Below are positions 24,184 through 37,405 of a DNA stretch of 64,000 bases, one piece after another; within the stretch, counting starts at the first letter, position 1; every line of letters starts with the position of its first letter. The notes beneath the pieces were generated by a model. That model ran no database searches. It was not told the origin of the DNA and saw only the letters and a program-made list of their open reading frames with translations. A program made the position numbers and the translations under genes. Location: NCBI RefSeq assembly GCF_001039355.2, contig NW_019775580.1, positions 911,735-975,734 on the forward strand, in the 5' to 3' direction. The stretch comes from Lingula anatina. Its lineage: Eukaryota > Brachiopoda > Lingulata > Lingulida > Lingulidae.

Positions 24184-27100
24184 GGAGAGTAGAACAAAAC
24201 AAAATCATCTGGAAAAAGAAGAAAATTAAAAGATCAGAGGGTCAGAAGAGATTAATTTTTTTCGTAGAGTTCATATTTTTAGAATAATCACAGGTTGATG
24301 AGCAACTCGCTAGTTTGTTTTATGAAGCTCTGAAATCCCACAGCACAATGCTAATGTCGGAAGGGCACGTCAGGTTAAATAGTCATATTTCTTTTTGATG
24401 ATCCCAAAACATATTGTTTTGTCTTCGTTTCACCTCTGAAACACGAAATAAGAATACACTTCAAAACGAAATATTCTTTTTCGTAGCTGATGATGGCAGA
24501 TGATGATTTCAAGTTTTATCTTCTTTAATAGTGATCTAATGTTGCACACCCTGTGTGACGTCCTAGAAAGATTGCTTTCAGATTTATCATTAATCAAGGG
24601 AAGAATGATGTGAAAGAAATGCACTATGCTTGAGCCAAGTCTGGGTAAAGGTTTCAACATTACCCCTTCTCTTTTGCCGCGATAAAGCCTACCATGACAG
24701 TTTATTATAGCTGAAATGAACAGATTGCGTGTGTGCGTGCGTTCGTGCTTGCCAGCGTGTATATTTTTTTAAATTGATTACGCGTGTGTGTGTCCTTATG
24801 CACGTATCGTCCCTCCGTCCATTGTTTAGGCTCTGGAACTACCACTTTACTGTCTCATGCCAAAACCACCATTACTAATAGTACGTGACTAACTAGAGTT
24901 CTCGGAGCATGATTATTCGTCAGTTATATATAGAATTTTGGTACTTGGGTTGCATCATACATCTTAAAAGATTGTTTAACCGCATGTGCACTTTTTACAC
25001 ATTTTTAATGTTGGAAAAATTACTCAACCAAATCAAATATTAACCATGTGTTCGCACCGGGACATAACAACAAAGCAAAAGAATAATTAAAAATACCGCT
25101 ATGATGATACAGTTCATCTATATGATTAATCGAACATTCTTGGAGAATCTGACGAAACACCTCGACTATAGAAACTCGTCAGACAGATGGGAATGATTTC
25201 ACAGTATTTCATCATGTTAGATGAAGATCACAGGTCAGTAATGTGGAAATGAGAATATCACCCCCTTCTTCACAGGTGCACGGCGAGGTGAACGAACCGA
25301 GACAAAGCTTCATCATACCAAAGCCCCGGAGATTTCAAAGCAAGAGTAAAAACGCTGTGAAGTGTAGGAGCATAATGCCGTTGTCGCAATCACAAATTGC
25401 CAATTATGTTTAGATGAGTTGTAAAGATTATATTGTACGCAGCCAAGTGGAAGTTGTATATAAGTTTAAACTACATCAAGTTTTCATTTAACCAGGCGTG
25501 CTATTAAAACACGATGCACTGAGCTTTGTTTTGCCCGGTACTTGTATCCGTGGTGTCAGTGATGCCAGTCTATAGACCACTGAGACTGATGTACGCACCT
25601 CTGCATTTGTTGTTAATTATTCATCCGCATGTTTTGTTCATTACGCTTATAAATAGATGTAGAACAAACTTGTCTCTGATTTTACTGTGTTGCGCATAAT
25701 TAACATACAGAGGAGCTTATATATATATATGTCTTTCACTTTTTCGCAGATGTTCACGTTCCCTTCAGCTGAATTAGAAAAGTTTTCCTATACTCAGACG
25801 TGTTTAATGTCCATCATTTTGACATTTTATGATTTTGAAGGGAGAACTGAGTTTTGTGGGAAGGGAAGCGGTGGAGAGCTACGCCGCTTTCACCGGTAGC
25901 CAAACATTAAGTCGTCTGATGTAAGATTCTTAATATCAGGAACACTGGAATTGTAAATTAAGATAGGGGCGCATAAATTGATAAGCACATAGCAAAAATG
26001 GGGTCACATTTTGTTGACTGCCCAGGAAGTAGCTTGTCATGACCTGTGAAACGTTACCAAGGCCACGCATCACCCCCTGGCCACCAGTATCGACAAAAAT
26101 GATCTGTACGCTTAAATGATATAACGCGTTACGTGATTGATTCTAAAATTGTAGGTAAAGTGTAAATGGAGAGAGAGAGAGAGAAAGAGAGAGAAATCTG
26201 GTTATGTTAATGAGTGTAAGTGTTATAATATGCTAATCATATCTCAGTTATTCTGCAAGAGCTAATATATATTATTTTTAACATGTAGTTATTGACAGGA
26301 ACTGTCAGAAATGTTAGCCAGCAACATCTGTTTCTACCTGCTTGGTATGTTTTCACCATTTCTCATACAAAATCAGCAGGTAGAAACCTAATAGCACACA
26401 CTGACCACCGGCTGGCCGCTCTTCGGCCAGTGGTCAAGTGGCGACGTAACAACTACCTGTGAGGAAGCCGCCTCCACTGAGAAATAAACAGGTGTAAAAC
26501 AGTGGAGTGTTTCACCTGGGATTGGTGGTAGCCTATGGGTGGGAAAAGCACATGAATAAAGGCGGAAGACGTGAGGGAAGGCTGGGAAAAAACAAATATA
26601 CAAAGCAATTTGGTAAATGGTCCATGATGTGAAATAAACAAGCATAACCAATATTATGTAAAGATTATTCTAAAGACGCAACGAAAAGAGAGAGAGATAG
26701 TGAAAGAGAGAAATAAATGCTATAAATCGTATTGTACAGTAATACATTAATTAATCAGAATTTTCTGAAAAGAAAGAAGGCATTTCTATAGGAACGTTGT
26801 CAACATGCTAGGCAATTTGTTAATAAATAAAAAAAACGGAGGAACAAGTTACTCGACGTTTCTAATGAATACCATATTCAAACTTCATTTTCATTAATTT
26901 CACTTCAAGAAAATTGCATTCAACTTGCCCCCTGTACAACCTCGTAGTTCTATGTACAACAGTTTTCTGTCCAGACAAACTTCTTTCACACAACCCAGCT
27001 GTTTAATACAAGTTTATGCGAGGTGGTCTGTTATTTGAAATTTCCTTTGCCTATTTATCACACAGCGTATGTTGATGCGTTTTCACGCGGTCATGCTACA

Positions 27101-30100
27101 TTCTGTTCCATTAAAAAGCTCAGTGCTTTTTCCGGACGCGTGGCGCTGGGATGATGCACGAGCAGGTAAAAGCCGATCGCTTCTAAACGACACGCGGCCT
27201 CTGGTGATGTCTGTGTCAAAACCCCAGCGGCACAGATTAACGGGGATGGTCAAGATAATTTAAAACTCCGGTCGTTTTTTTTTAATAGTAAGTGTTGACG
27301 GCACAGTGGTGTATACGCAGGTATCCCTTTTTTCATTTTTCATTTAATTTAGCGAGCGAGGCGACCGGATTTTCAAACTATAAACTTTGTGTGAAAAGGT
27401 TTACATTTTACCTTCTCTTAATGTGAATTATGAACTGCTGTTCTATGTAAACATATGGTGACGTAGACTTTCGTGCAATGGGGTGGCACTTCTTTCTCTG
27501 GTGCAGATGGGGGAAGCAGAGTTTGCAAGCTCCACAGGAGAACTGATACTGTGAATAGTAAGAAATACAAACTTTTGTTTCAACTATGGTTCACCGCTAC
27601 ATAGAGTGTTGGTTACATTCCTTTTATAGGCTTTTTTTCACGCTTAGAGGACCTTACCGGTCCCAAACGTCACCAAGTAGTTCTCATAGCAGCATAAATA
27701 CACTTAGACAGTCTTCTTTAACCAGTTCCTAAACAGTCCCTAAGAAATCACAGCTTTCCTGCAGGACGCAAACCAAGGAATTCCTTTACACCCGACAAAG
27801 ATCAATCGAACTACCGTGAGGTCTAGGTAAACTGTTTTTTTTTTAATTGTAATTAATTAATTACTTAACCTTTGAACTTTAACACTCTGAAATAAAATCA
27901 AGAACAAAAATCAAACATTCTGACTTGATTTCATTTCGAATTGATCACAGCACTGAGATCGATGGATCTTGGAAAAATGTGAGCGCAGCCGAAGATTCAC
28001 ATGGGAATCTTAGTATCCCTGAATTATTTCTCATGTCAATGTTAATTGGTAACAATTATATATTTGCCGCTGGCAGCGCCGGAAAAATAAACTTGGGAGA
28101 TGAAGATTGCTCCATAACGACTTTAATGTGATTCGTTAATGCTTTGGGTTTTTACGTATGAATGAAACACTTTGCTCAAATTGTAGGTTTATATAGTAGG
28201 TTTCCACCTAAAGCATGTTTTTGTTTAAATTTAGCTTTAACAAAGAAAAAACTCAGACACCTAGACAAGTTACTGGTGTACTCAAACCGCGAGGAACGCG
28301 TGCATCGCTAATGAGTAAAACAAACTCGCAAAAAGAAATAGTTATTTTAACAAAAACCAATTATCTGAACCTTTAGTGGTCGTTAACAGTGAATTATTTT
28401 CAAAGGGAGGTTTCTTGCCGGTCTAATAGCGCGTTACACGCAGTTTCACCTTTGACACCAGCACACGTCTTAAAGCATGATTTCCAGATAACAGTTTCCA
28501 ATACTTTTACAAACTCAAGAAAAACGACTTTTTTTACTCAAGATCGGGTTGGCACACTTGTCAAAGATTGATTTTCAAATCACGAGTTTCCTTCGCAAGC
28601 GGATAATTTCATTTTTTTAGTTTCTACTAAAGTGTACAATCTTTATAAAAAAAGGGACTAAATCCGAGCAGAAAGAGTAATGGAATGTAAAATTTCACGT
28701 GTACATATAAACACCATGTTGTTGATGTTTGTAACAAAACACGTGCAAGCTCAAAATTTCATGAAGTTAAGCGCACACAATTCTAACAAGATATTTATTC
28801 ATACAAAATATGTTTTCCCAGTGATGTACTGTAAATTCTCATGTAATATATCTACGCCAACCTTTTAATGAAAGTAAAAGAAACTAAGCTCCAACAGACG
28901 ACAAAGAAAAGAATGATTTCTTGTTTACAGCTGCCAAAACTTAAAGCACATCACTAGCACTTCAAGAATAAGCTGAGCCAGACGACAGTTCGCTTCCTTA
29001 AATTTAATCCCACATCTGGAGACAATCCACCTTCCATTTATGGACAAACTGCGCTCATGCTGTAACACGGCACAAAGTAACGTGGTAATACTATTCCAAC
29101 AAGTGGTCCGGTGTCTACTCTCTTGCAGCGCGTGCTGCAACCTGATAGGTTGAATCCGCACGAGGCGATAGGGTCACGTGGCCAGGTGGTACAGGCAGTT
29201 TTAAATGGCATTTTACCTTGTTTGGAAAGCGGCACGAGTGCAGGTAATTCGATCCAGCTTATCAACTCTAATGCTGAGTGACATATGGGAAAGTGTGATA
29301 AAAATAACCGCAACAGCCGCCCGTGTTGCGAGGATCACTCAATGAAAAAGCCGTAACCATCCTGCTCAGCTGCGCTGACCCGTGTTGAGTTATTACGATA
29401 CAAAATACTACAGCATACACTCTACTCTCCCTGATAAGATGCAGAAATACTGAGAAGATAGAGGTTTTTCTGAATGGACGATTTATGAAGAGTTTTGTAG
29501 CCAATTTCAGACACATTTAGTAAACAACAGTTACCTGAGGCTGTTGGGAAAGTGTTTGCCATTTGCTCACCTCTTTAAAAAGAGAACTCTATACTTCAAG
29601 ATTTTTAACCTAAGCCAATTTACTGATGCCTGTAGAGCTATGTACATAGGTTTAGTTTAGTGAGGTAATTTTAATTTCACCTTCTAGACAGGGGTGACAG
29701 AACCATGTGTGCAATAATCCAAAAATAAAGATTTTGATGTTGAAAATAATTGTTTAAGCTCGCTCGTGAAACAAAAGCTGTACTTTTTATCCAAGCATTT
29801 TTCATAATTATATTATATACAGATAGATTCGTATACACGAAGTGAAAGAGTTTACACTGATACCCCGCATTTGTTTGGACAAATGAACGGAAATTTCGTT
29901 AAACAGCGTGAAACCCGCTTGCACAGCTTGTCACTCAGAGGTCCACTCAATCACTTCACAGGCACCACGTGGTTGGCGCGAGACCTCGTGCCGGTCCAAT
30001 CACCAGCACGTGCCAAAACCACAAAAAGGTTCAATTTTAGTCTCAGTAGGGATGATGGTTTTCGTGAATTTCGGTAAATTTTCCTAATCGAAACTAAACG

Positions 30101-30700
30101 ATCTTCAAAATAAGATTGACTGAATCTAGGGTCGAGTGATGTTTTTTTTTGTAGGTTGCATGTTGTGTAAGTCATCACAGCAGTTACTTTAGGTTTGTAC
30201 TGCGTACCCTGCCACCCCTATATGAGATGTTTCCGAGTCCATCCCACACAACTTGTTCCAGCCCCTTTCGACTTCTCTCAGCGGGTTATGGCCAGCCCCT
30301 GTTTAACAAATAGGGCCAAACGACAGTGAGTGATAGCCGCTTCCCACCACATCTCCTCAACGATGGTCTATAGGAGATATAATACGCCTCCCCGCCTACC
30401 ACTTGTTAGATGAACGCGTTGTACATACGCGGCAGTCCGCCGATAGACACCAAGTAATATAAACTTAATATCAGAGAAAGATACGCGTTAAGCAAAAGCA
30501 AATCCTGGAGCGAAAGGTGAACTTGAAAGTGATTTACTGTAGGAAGCTTTCAGAAGAAAACACTGACAAACAGGCTGTCTTGTCTTTTCAAGGTGGCAGT
30601 TGGTTGTTTTGAGAATCCGCAGATTACTTTGAAAGCAAAAAAGGCAACCAAGTCATCAACCTTAAGCACTCGTGTTATGGAAGTTGCTTATCTGAGAGCG
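24184..30700. other. Intergenic, no recognisable gene
   Basis: Only short open frames without recognisable domains are present. A GA-rich tract lies at 26168-26198, and two hairpins at 26.33-26.44 kb. From about 29 kb the sequence becomes richer in CpG as the Scratch gene is approached. Confidence 0.6.
26330..26387. other. Hairpin with perfect 13-bp stem
   Basis: GTTTCTACCTGCT (26330-26342) is perfectly complementary to AGCAGGTAGAAAC (26375-26387). Inside, GTATG and CATAC can add a further 5 bp. No family match; it could be a small foldback element or chance. Confidence 0.5.
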
Positions 30701-30702
30701 CA

Positions 30703-31478
30703 CACCTGGATATTTCGTTTCTAAGATACGTCCAGGAATTTCACGGTTATTAGAATATTCGGCAACTGAAGAGAGGAGAGGTATTAGTGTTCCACAAACA
30801 CTTTATTAACTCATCAATATACTTATTCATCCTAAACTCGCAAGGGCGCAAGTTTCTAGTCGTCTTCAGCTGTTTATCACCAAGTAACCACAGACAGTTA
30901 AGGGAGAAGCGTAAATCTGCCAATTAGCGCAGCGCGTCTTCCTTACGGTGCATCATCGGGTTGCAGAAAGGTGTGTTGCAGATACTTCTTTCTTCTACCG
31001 CAAGTTGTACCGACCAGGTGATTTTTCGTAGACTTTAGCTAAATGTTTTAAGTACTTTGCCGCCTTTGAAGCCAAGCTAAGGTTGTATTCCACCCACCTG
31101 ACGGGATTTCGTACGTTTTCATGTTCACTGCCGTCGCCTAGTGTACGGCAAACCCGACGTTACTTTGAAACGAAACGACACCCAGTTGGCTGATTTAGAG
31201 CAAGAACGTGGTTGAGCGCTGAATGGACGCATTTTATTCACAGTTACCGTGTATCAAAGAGGGTGAAGACTGAGAAAGTGGTTCTTTTGCGCTGACTGGT
31301 TCCCCCTACCTTCCAAACCAGGTGGGCATATCAATCTCATACGTGAAGTAAACATAGTTTGTGGTTTGATTCACCTAAGAAGATCGCCCAGATCCGTTAC
31401 AGCTGCGTTAAGGCATGATTCAGGTTTGAACTATAAGGGTTCCAGCCGCATCACTGACATCATTTCAGCGCACACCTG
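30703..31478. promoter_or_regulatory. CAGGTG E-box cluster upstream of Scratch
   Basis: Five CAGGTG/CACCTG hexamers lie at 30703-30708, 31015-31020, 31095-31100, 31319-31324 and 31473-31478, all within 0.95 kb of the Scratch start codon. CAGGTG is the core bound by Snail/Scratch zinc fingers and by proneural bHLH factors. Random expectation in this length is well under one. This suggests feedback by Scratch itself or input from proneural factors, by inference only. Confidence 0.45.
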
Positions 31479-31623
31479 TGATAATCACTGTCTGTCAGAT
31501 TACTCCGCCTGCCGAAGAAGATTCGCAGAAATCGTTTGTCTCTCGGAAAGCACCGACTGTTGCTGACTCCCAGAATTCGCCTAAATCGACTGGTTATTGT
31601 TCTTACACACATATCTACTCATC

Positions 31624-34600
31624 ATGCCTAGGGCTTTCATGATAACGAACAAAAGATACAACAACGAAGAGGATGGATGCTATCTCTCGGAGAAGGCCCA
31701 TGGTTTCTCAGGTAGGTTCCCCTCTTCTAGAAGTAATCTTGTTTTTCTGACCTTTTCCGAGAAGATGTCATGCAAAGCAAGTGGTTAAGAAAATGTCCAG
31801 AGTTTTAACATGATGTTCCCCTGTAGTAGCTTTAATAGAACTTGTATTTGCCTTTCATGACGAGTTTGTACCTGGTAGTTTATATTTTCATATACTTGGA
31901 TTACAATGCCAACCTTCTGGCACCTTAAGACGGCAACCTTATGCTTACCACTTACACCTACATGATACAGTGTGCAAGTTACAGGGGGGTATGCTCAAGT
32001 ACCTCTAACAACGCATTAAAGCAGCTATTGCACATTTTAACTATATTTTTGTTTTTTTGAGATGCTATTTTTTGTTTGAAAATGACGGACGAAATTTCAA
32101 TTCTTTTGTTTTTAACCTTTGAATTTCTTTATATGGAGGTTGCTGTTAGAACCATATTATAACGATTTTTAGAAAAAAAAATCCAGGATTAGCAATTCCT
32201 TTATAAAGGTTAATAGTCAAAAACTATATAGACGCTTAAAATATGTTGCTATCATTCACCTTTGCCGAATGCGGAGATAGGATTTTAAATTATCCGTCAC
32301 AACGTTATGACTGACCATCGTGGTGTTATATCATCCTCTTCACTGAAGTCGTTAAAATCACATTTTTATCATTTCATCATGGATGTAATGTAGGTAATAA
32401 TACATTGGATGCAGAGTATAGAAATAATTGTACGATAGAATAATATATCAGACACATGGTGCTGAAATGTATACTCAGAGGCGTTTTGAAGACACAGGGA
32501 CAGAAACATTCACACTGTCATGTAAAAGAAAGCCGGTTCCACGACGAGTATGGTTAATTTTTGTTCAACTGGCAAATTGGAAACTATATAATGCACAGAT
32601 CTCAAATTTATCTCTGAGTGGGGCATTGCTTTCTACTTTTTTTGCGTGAAACAATCTTCAGTTGCTCCCGATTTAAGTTCACAATCAAATTGTACGGTTT
32701 GAAGGAGTTTCGTTCAATGTTATGGCCTTTTGAAACCAACATTAAGGCAACTGTGCCTCCATATATCAGCCGTGGCATCTGACTGACAACCGGCACACGC
32801 CAGAGCAGAAGGAGAGCGGCTTTGTTCCGCCGGCGCACGTGGCATATTTTGTCATGCGCCCTACAAGGTTCAAGGGATTTGAACATCATTCAATGCCCGC
32901 AGTTTAACTTTGCAGATAAGATTTTATTTTGGTTAATTATTATAATTATTATTATTACATATTTTTATTTTTAGCATTTGTACACATTTTAGCTTTTGAG
33001 ATCGTACCAGTAAGTCAAAGAATAGGATAAAAGTCACTATCCCTAAAACGCGTTAAAATTTTTAAAATTATTTGTTCTGTCGTAGCTGATAAGTGGCTTA
33101 ATAAACTGTACAAATAAATTTTACTGCTTGCATGATTGTATCTTTAAAACAGTCGAATATCCACACGCGACTAAGTACTTTCCAAAAGCCCTCCCAAAAC
33201 ATCGTTGTGTCCCGAAGATATCATTAAAAATGTCATGTCTTAACTATAGGCACTGGATCCTGAAGCTGTGCCAACTGCAGGCGATCACCATGGTCTCACT
33301 TGTGGTTTCACTCGGCTTATAAGTGGGTTTCGTTATAATTCGTTCCTGGTTTCAAAGTTAAATATTTGCTCTGTTGCTTTTCCATCTTTTTATAAGTCAT
33401 TTATTCGTTAGAGATATTCATTTGTACGTGCATCAACAAGTAACACACATATTATGATAGAATAGCTGACTTTTGTTGAATTTGTCACTTTATCGGACTC
33501 TAAGCTACTTTGGTTCCAACGAAATATATCATTTAGAGATAACAAGTCTATAGGTCCACGCCAAAAGAAAACAACTGGCAGGACACCAATGGGAGGTTTA
33601 TCGCTATCTGTGGTTTTGCAGACTAAATCCAGATCTAACAGTTTTTATCTTGGCTGACGAAAAAACAGTTTTTAGTTTATCTACTTTGGCTTTTGTGAAA
33701 TATAGAGTTCAAAATGGGAGTGGGTGGAAAGGTCCCGAAGTCAAACCCTGTCAAAACTTAACCTACCCTGTCTCCTGAAAGTTTCGGCACTTTTTTGGTG
33801 GACTCAATTTAATTTTGTAGCATGGACATATGGCATAATTTAGCTCTTTCATTCCAAATTTTGAGTTCCCCTAGAAAAAATAAAAAAATCTTCCCTTTTC
33901 CCATTGTATTCAGTGAGATCAACGGTATAGTTCGTCATATACTGGTATCTAGATTTAAATGAAAAATCCTTTTTGCTGTTCTCTTTGTCTTCAGTGTTTT
34001 TCAGCAATATTTCGTTTCCGTCTTATCTTGGTCTAATCGCCACCTTTGGTCTTATCTAACATTAGTTGTTGTAGCGCGTTAGGAAACAACCAGCTGTTCC
34101 TCGGCGTGAGCGCGTGTTTTCGGGGCTGGAGAGTGCAACAAAAAGCGACGTCGTTCACTCGGGCAATTATTCACAGCAGTTATGAATCGGTATGTAGTTG
34201 GTTATGGGCGTTCGGAGAACGTGAATTTTTGGAACCCAGGCCTGAAGCAAGTAATTTGAAAGGGGGGGGGGGATACTCTTTCTGAAAAACTGGACCATTT
34301 CACCCGTATAGATATAGTTTCAACTTGAGAAATGGCATAGAACATAAATCAGATTTTGATTCTGAGCGGTCTTTTTCCAGCCACCCACCCCCGACCCCCT
34401 CACCCCCCCCCCTTTCGGGCCTGGGCTATGTGGACCTCCATTACTTCGCTCGGTGTCCACAGCAAGTGGTCATACAATCAACCGAAGTGGAATCTTTGTA
34501 AGCAGGTGTCATCTCAAAATAAGTGGCAAATTTACTTTTCTTGAAGTTGATGCATTTCTTTCTCCGCAGGGGTTGACAGCATTAGTAAAATTTTAAATGG

Positions 34601-35389
34601 TGTTTTCTTATATTTAATTTACATTTTAATAACGTCTAATACAAGATTACTATAAAGTCACAGAATATAAGTAAAACCGCTAGTGGTAAGTGTGAACTGC
34701 CCTCCCTGCTAACCCGCTGCAATGGCAGGACACGTCGTGATGCACTCACATTATCTCCGCGGTATTCAGATTTATGAGCAACCAAAACGGTGGTTGCTGG
34801 ATCATGTAGACGGAAAAACACCTAAAGGCATTTTGGATTGGAGCAAATCGTTTCCACCTGTACGAAGGGGATAGAAGGACTAAGAAAAAAATGTTGGGGG
34901 GGGGGAGATATAAAGAAAGTCAAGAAAGACGCTAAGACCTTGTGTTATCCAACAGATGAAGAATATATAGAAAACAATCGTCATATTTATACATGTAGCA
35001 AGGCCACAAATCACGGCGCATGCAGCATCTCTGTTGTAGTAACACTGCGTCAAAATGCCGTACATGAACAAGATTGCTCATACACCACCGTCCGTACCAG
35101 GCATTGCCACGGGACTTTGTATAAATATACTAAAACCTATCAGTATCATAGATTACCGAGGTACGGCTTAATCTTTTTAATCATGCTCACCTAGATTGAG
35201 TATCAACGCCGAGGACGGAACAGTGGTTGTAAAAAGATAAAAGCTTACTTTCACCAGTTGCTTACGGTGTCGGAAAAAAAGGAAGACGCATAAGTTAAAA
35301 ATAAAAAGACAATGTCACGGATATCACTGTCAAATTGTCTCTCCCAGTTGGCAAGTTGTTTCGGTTTACCTAAGAATTATCAAACTTGT

Positions 35390-35420
<31 letters not shown>

Positions 35421-37342
35421 CGTGTTAATTCACGGTTTGATTCTTAATTAATATTAAGTAAGAATGTGATCTATAGAGAGTGTTACTCTGAAAGAAAAAA
35501 TATAATGATTACATTTCAGAAATTTGGTGTTCTTTTCATACCCTGAAAAAGTATTCAGAGTGTAGTTTAACAAAGGTTTATGTACTTTTAGAAAAACCCA
35601 GAAACGTAGAACACACCACAGCGTTCGATAAGATAATGTTCGTAGAATAAGGAAAGTAATTAGATTTCGTGCAAAATGGTGCTCTTAAAAAACCTTGCAT
35701 CAAGTTGATAAATGATAGCATAGCCAGGATGAAAAAACAAAGAGTAATTTAGAATGCAAGTATACAAATCATATACCTCTGATCGAAAACAAATGGATAA
35801 TAGAATGAAATTTGGTGCATATTATCTCTTCTAATGGGAAAAAGTACCTGCTTTGTATTTTAGTAAAAAATAACACAGATAAATTCAACTAAAGGAACCA
35901 ATCTCAACATAATACAGATCCGCGACCTAAACTTACCTATAAGAACAAAGTGTCACTCTCTTGATATTTTAAAGGACGAAAGGAAGACGAAAGTATAAGA
36001 TTTCAACATTGGGTTTTTTATATGGAATCTTTAATTCACCTACCTCGGTAAGAGGTACGGATAAATTGGCCATTTTTTACCTCAAACTAACCCCAATACC
36101 GAGTTAACAAATTTAATGAGGTGTGAAAAAATGTCTTGCTCAGCAGAGTAGAAATGGTTTTTTACCGATAACATGTGTGCAGAGACGAGGGCGGGAAACA
36201 GATTCTGCTTGGCTGAGTGCCAAATTGGTATTTTGTGTGGAAAGTGTTCACACCAGGTCCAGATAGAGCGATGGAAATAATGTCACTGATAAATAAACAT
36301 AGTCAATGCGTGTGTTGCGTTCCTTAAGACTTAGAATTATGTGAACGTGGCTTAAACAGGTCAAGGAAAATTTTCTTTTCGAAAATTTTAATTAGATATG
36401 TGTTATAGGCAGACGTTATTTCTATAAAGACTTGATTATCAGATTTGCCTGCCTTTTTTCCTTTTTGACTTGCTCTTCGTACAATTCCATGAAATTACTT
36501 ATTTCCTTGGCTGAGACGTCATCTAAAAGAATCAAATCAATTGACATGTGGTTCATAGTGTGAGAAACACTTGGGTCTCTCTGAGCAGAATGGCCCAGTC
36601 TGAACTTGGCTTTCGTTTGGAAACTATCACTTGGTTGAAGTCCGAACTTAAAGTGGATTTCCGACAGTTTTATTTTTTACCCTTATTTTTGGCAGTAGGA
36701 ATCACACTTTTCGTGTAAATTGTATACAAATTGTAAAAACTTCCGCAACTTGCATAATTTACAATTTACTTATCCAGCGACTTGTTTAGAATACTTCGCG
36801 GCACAGGATGAACTGTTACTTAGACAGTGTCCAACAGCTTCTCTATTCTGTTATTGCTTTATTCCTAAATCGGGACATGTATTAGGTATTTTGGATTGTA
36901 TTCAGACATCTTATTTTTCCAGAAAAGTCATCATCTGACAATTCTTTCATTACTATGGTGCATTGTAACTCTTGGCCTGCCATTCACTATTTTAATTTTT
37001 GATTGTATTTTTGGACTCCCAAAATAAGTTATTCTTTGTTATAAATTATGAAGGTGTCCGCCTTTGCAATTGATTTAATAAAAGCCTTCATTATGATGAC
37101 GATATCCTGATAAGATGTCCTTGAAGTATTAACTACACGATTTTGTTAATGTAACCAATAGTTTTTTAGAAGCAATGCGCATACCCGGAATAGTCCTGAC
37201 TTCATGTGAGCAGAGTATCACTACATGTACATGAGGTACTTGCCGGTGTAAACCGTGCGAAAATGTTGGAAAGCATATCTCACAGGTCTAGTTCAGGTTC
37301 ATGAGATGTTAAGGTTTTAAGGCGGGAAATATAACACCGCCC

Positions 37343-37405
<63 letters not shown>

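Noticed and set aside
26388-26651. 87-residue minus-strand frame with a hydrophobic start
   Set aside because: Hydrophobic residues near the start could suggest a signal peptide, but nothing else supports a gene and it overlaps a hairpin.
34880-35194. Overlapping open frames of 63 and 118 residues inside the Scratch intron
   Set aside because: No domain features, and both include a G-run of low complexity.
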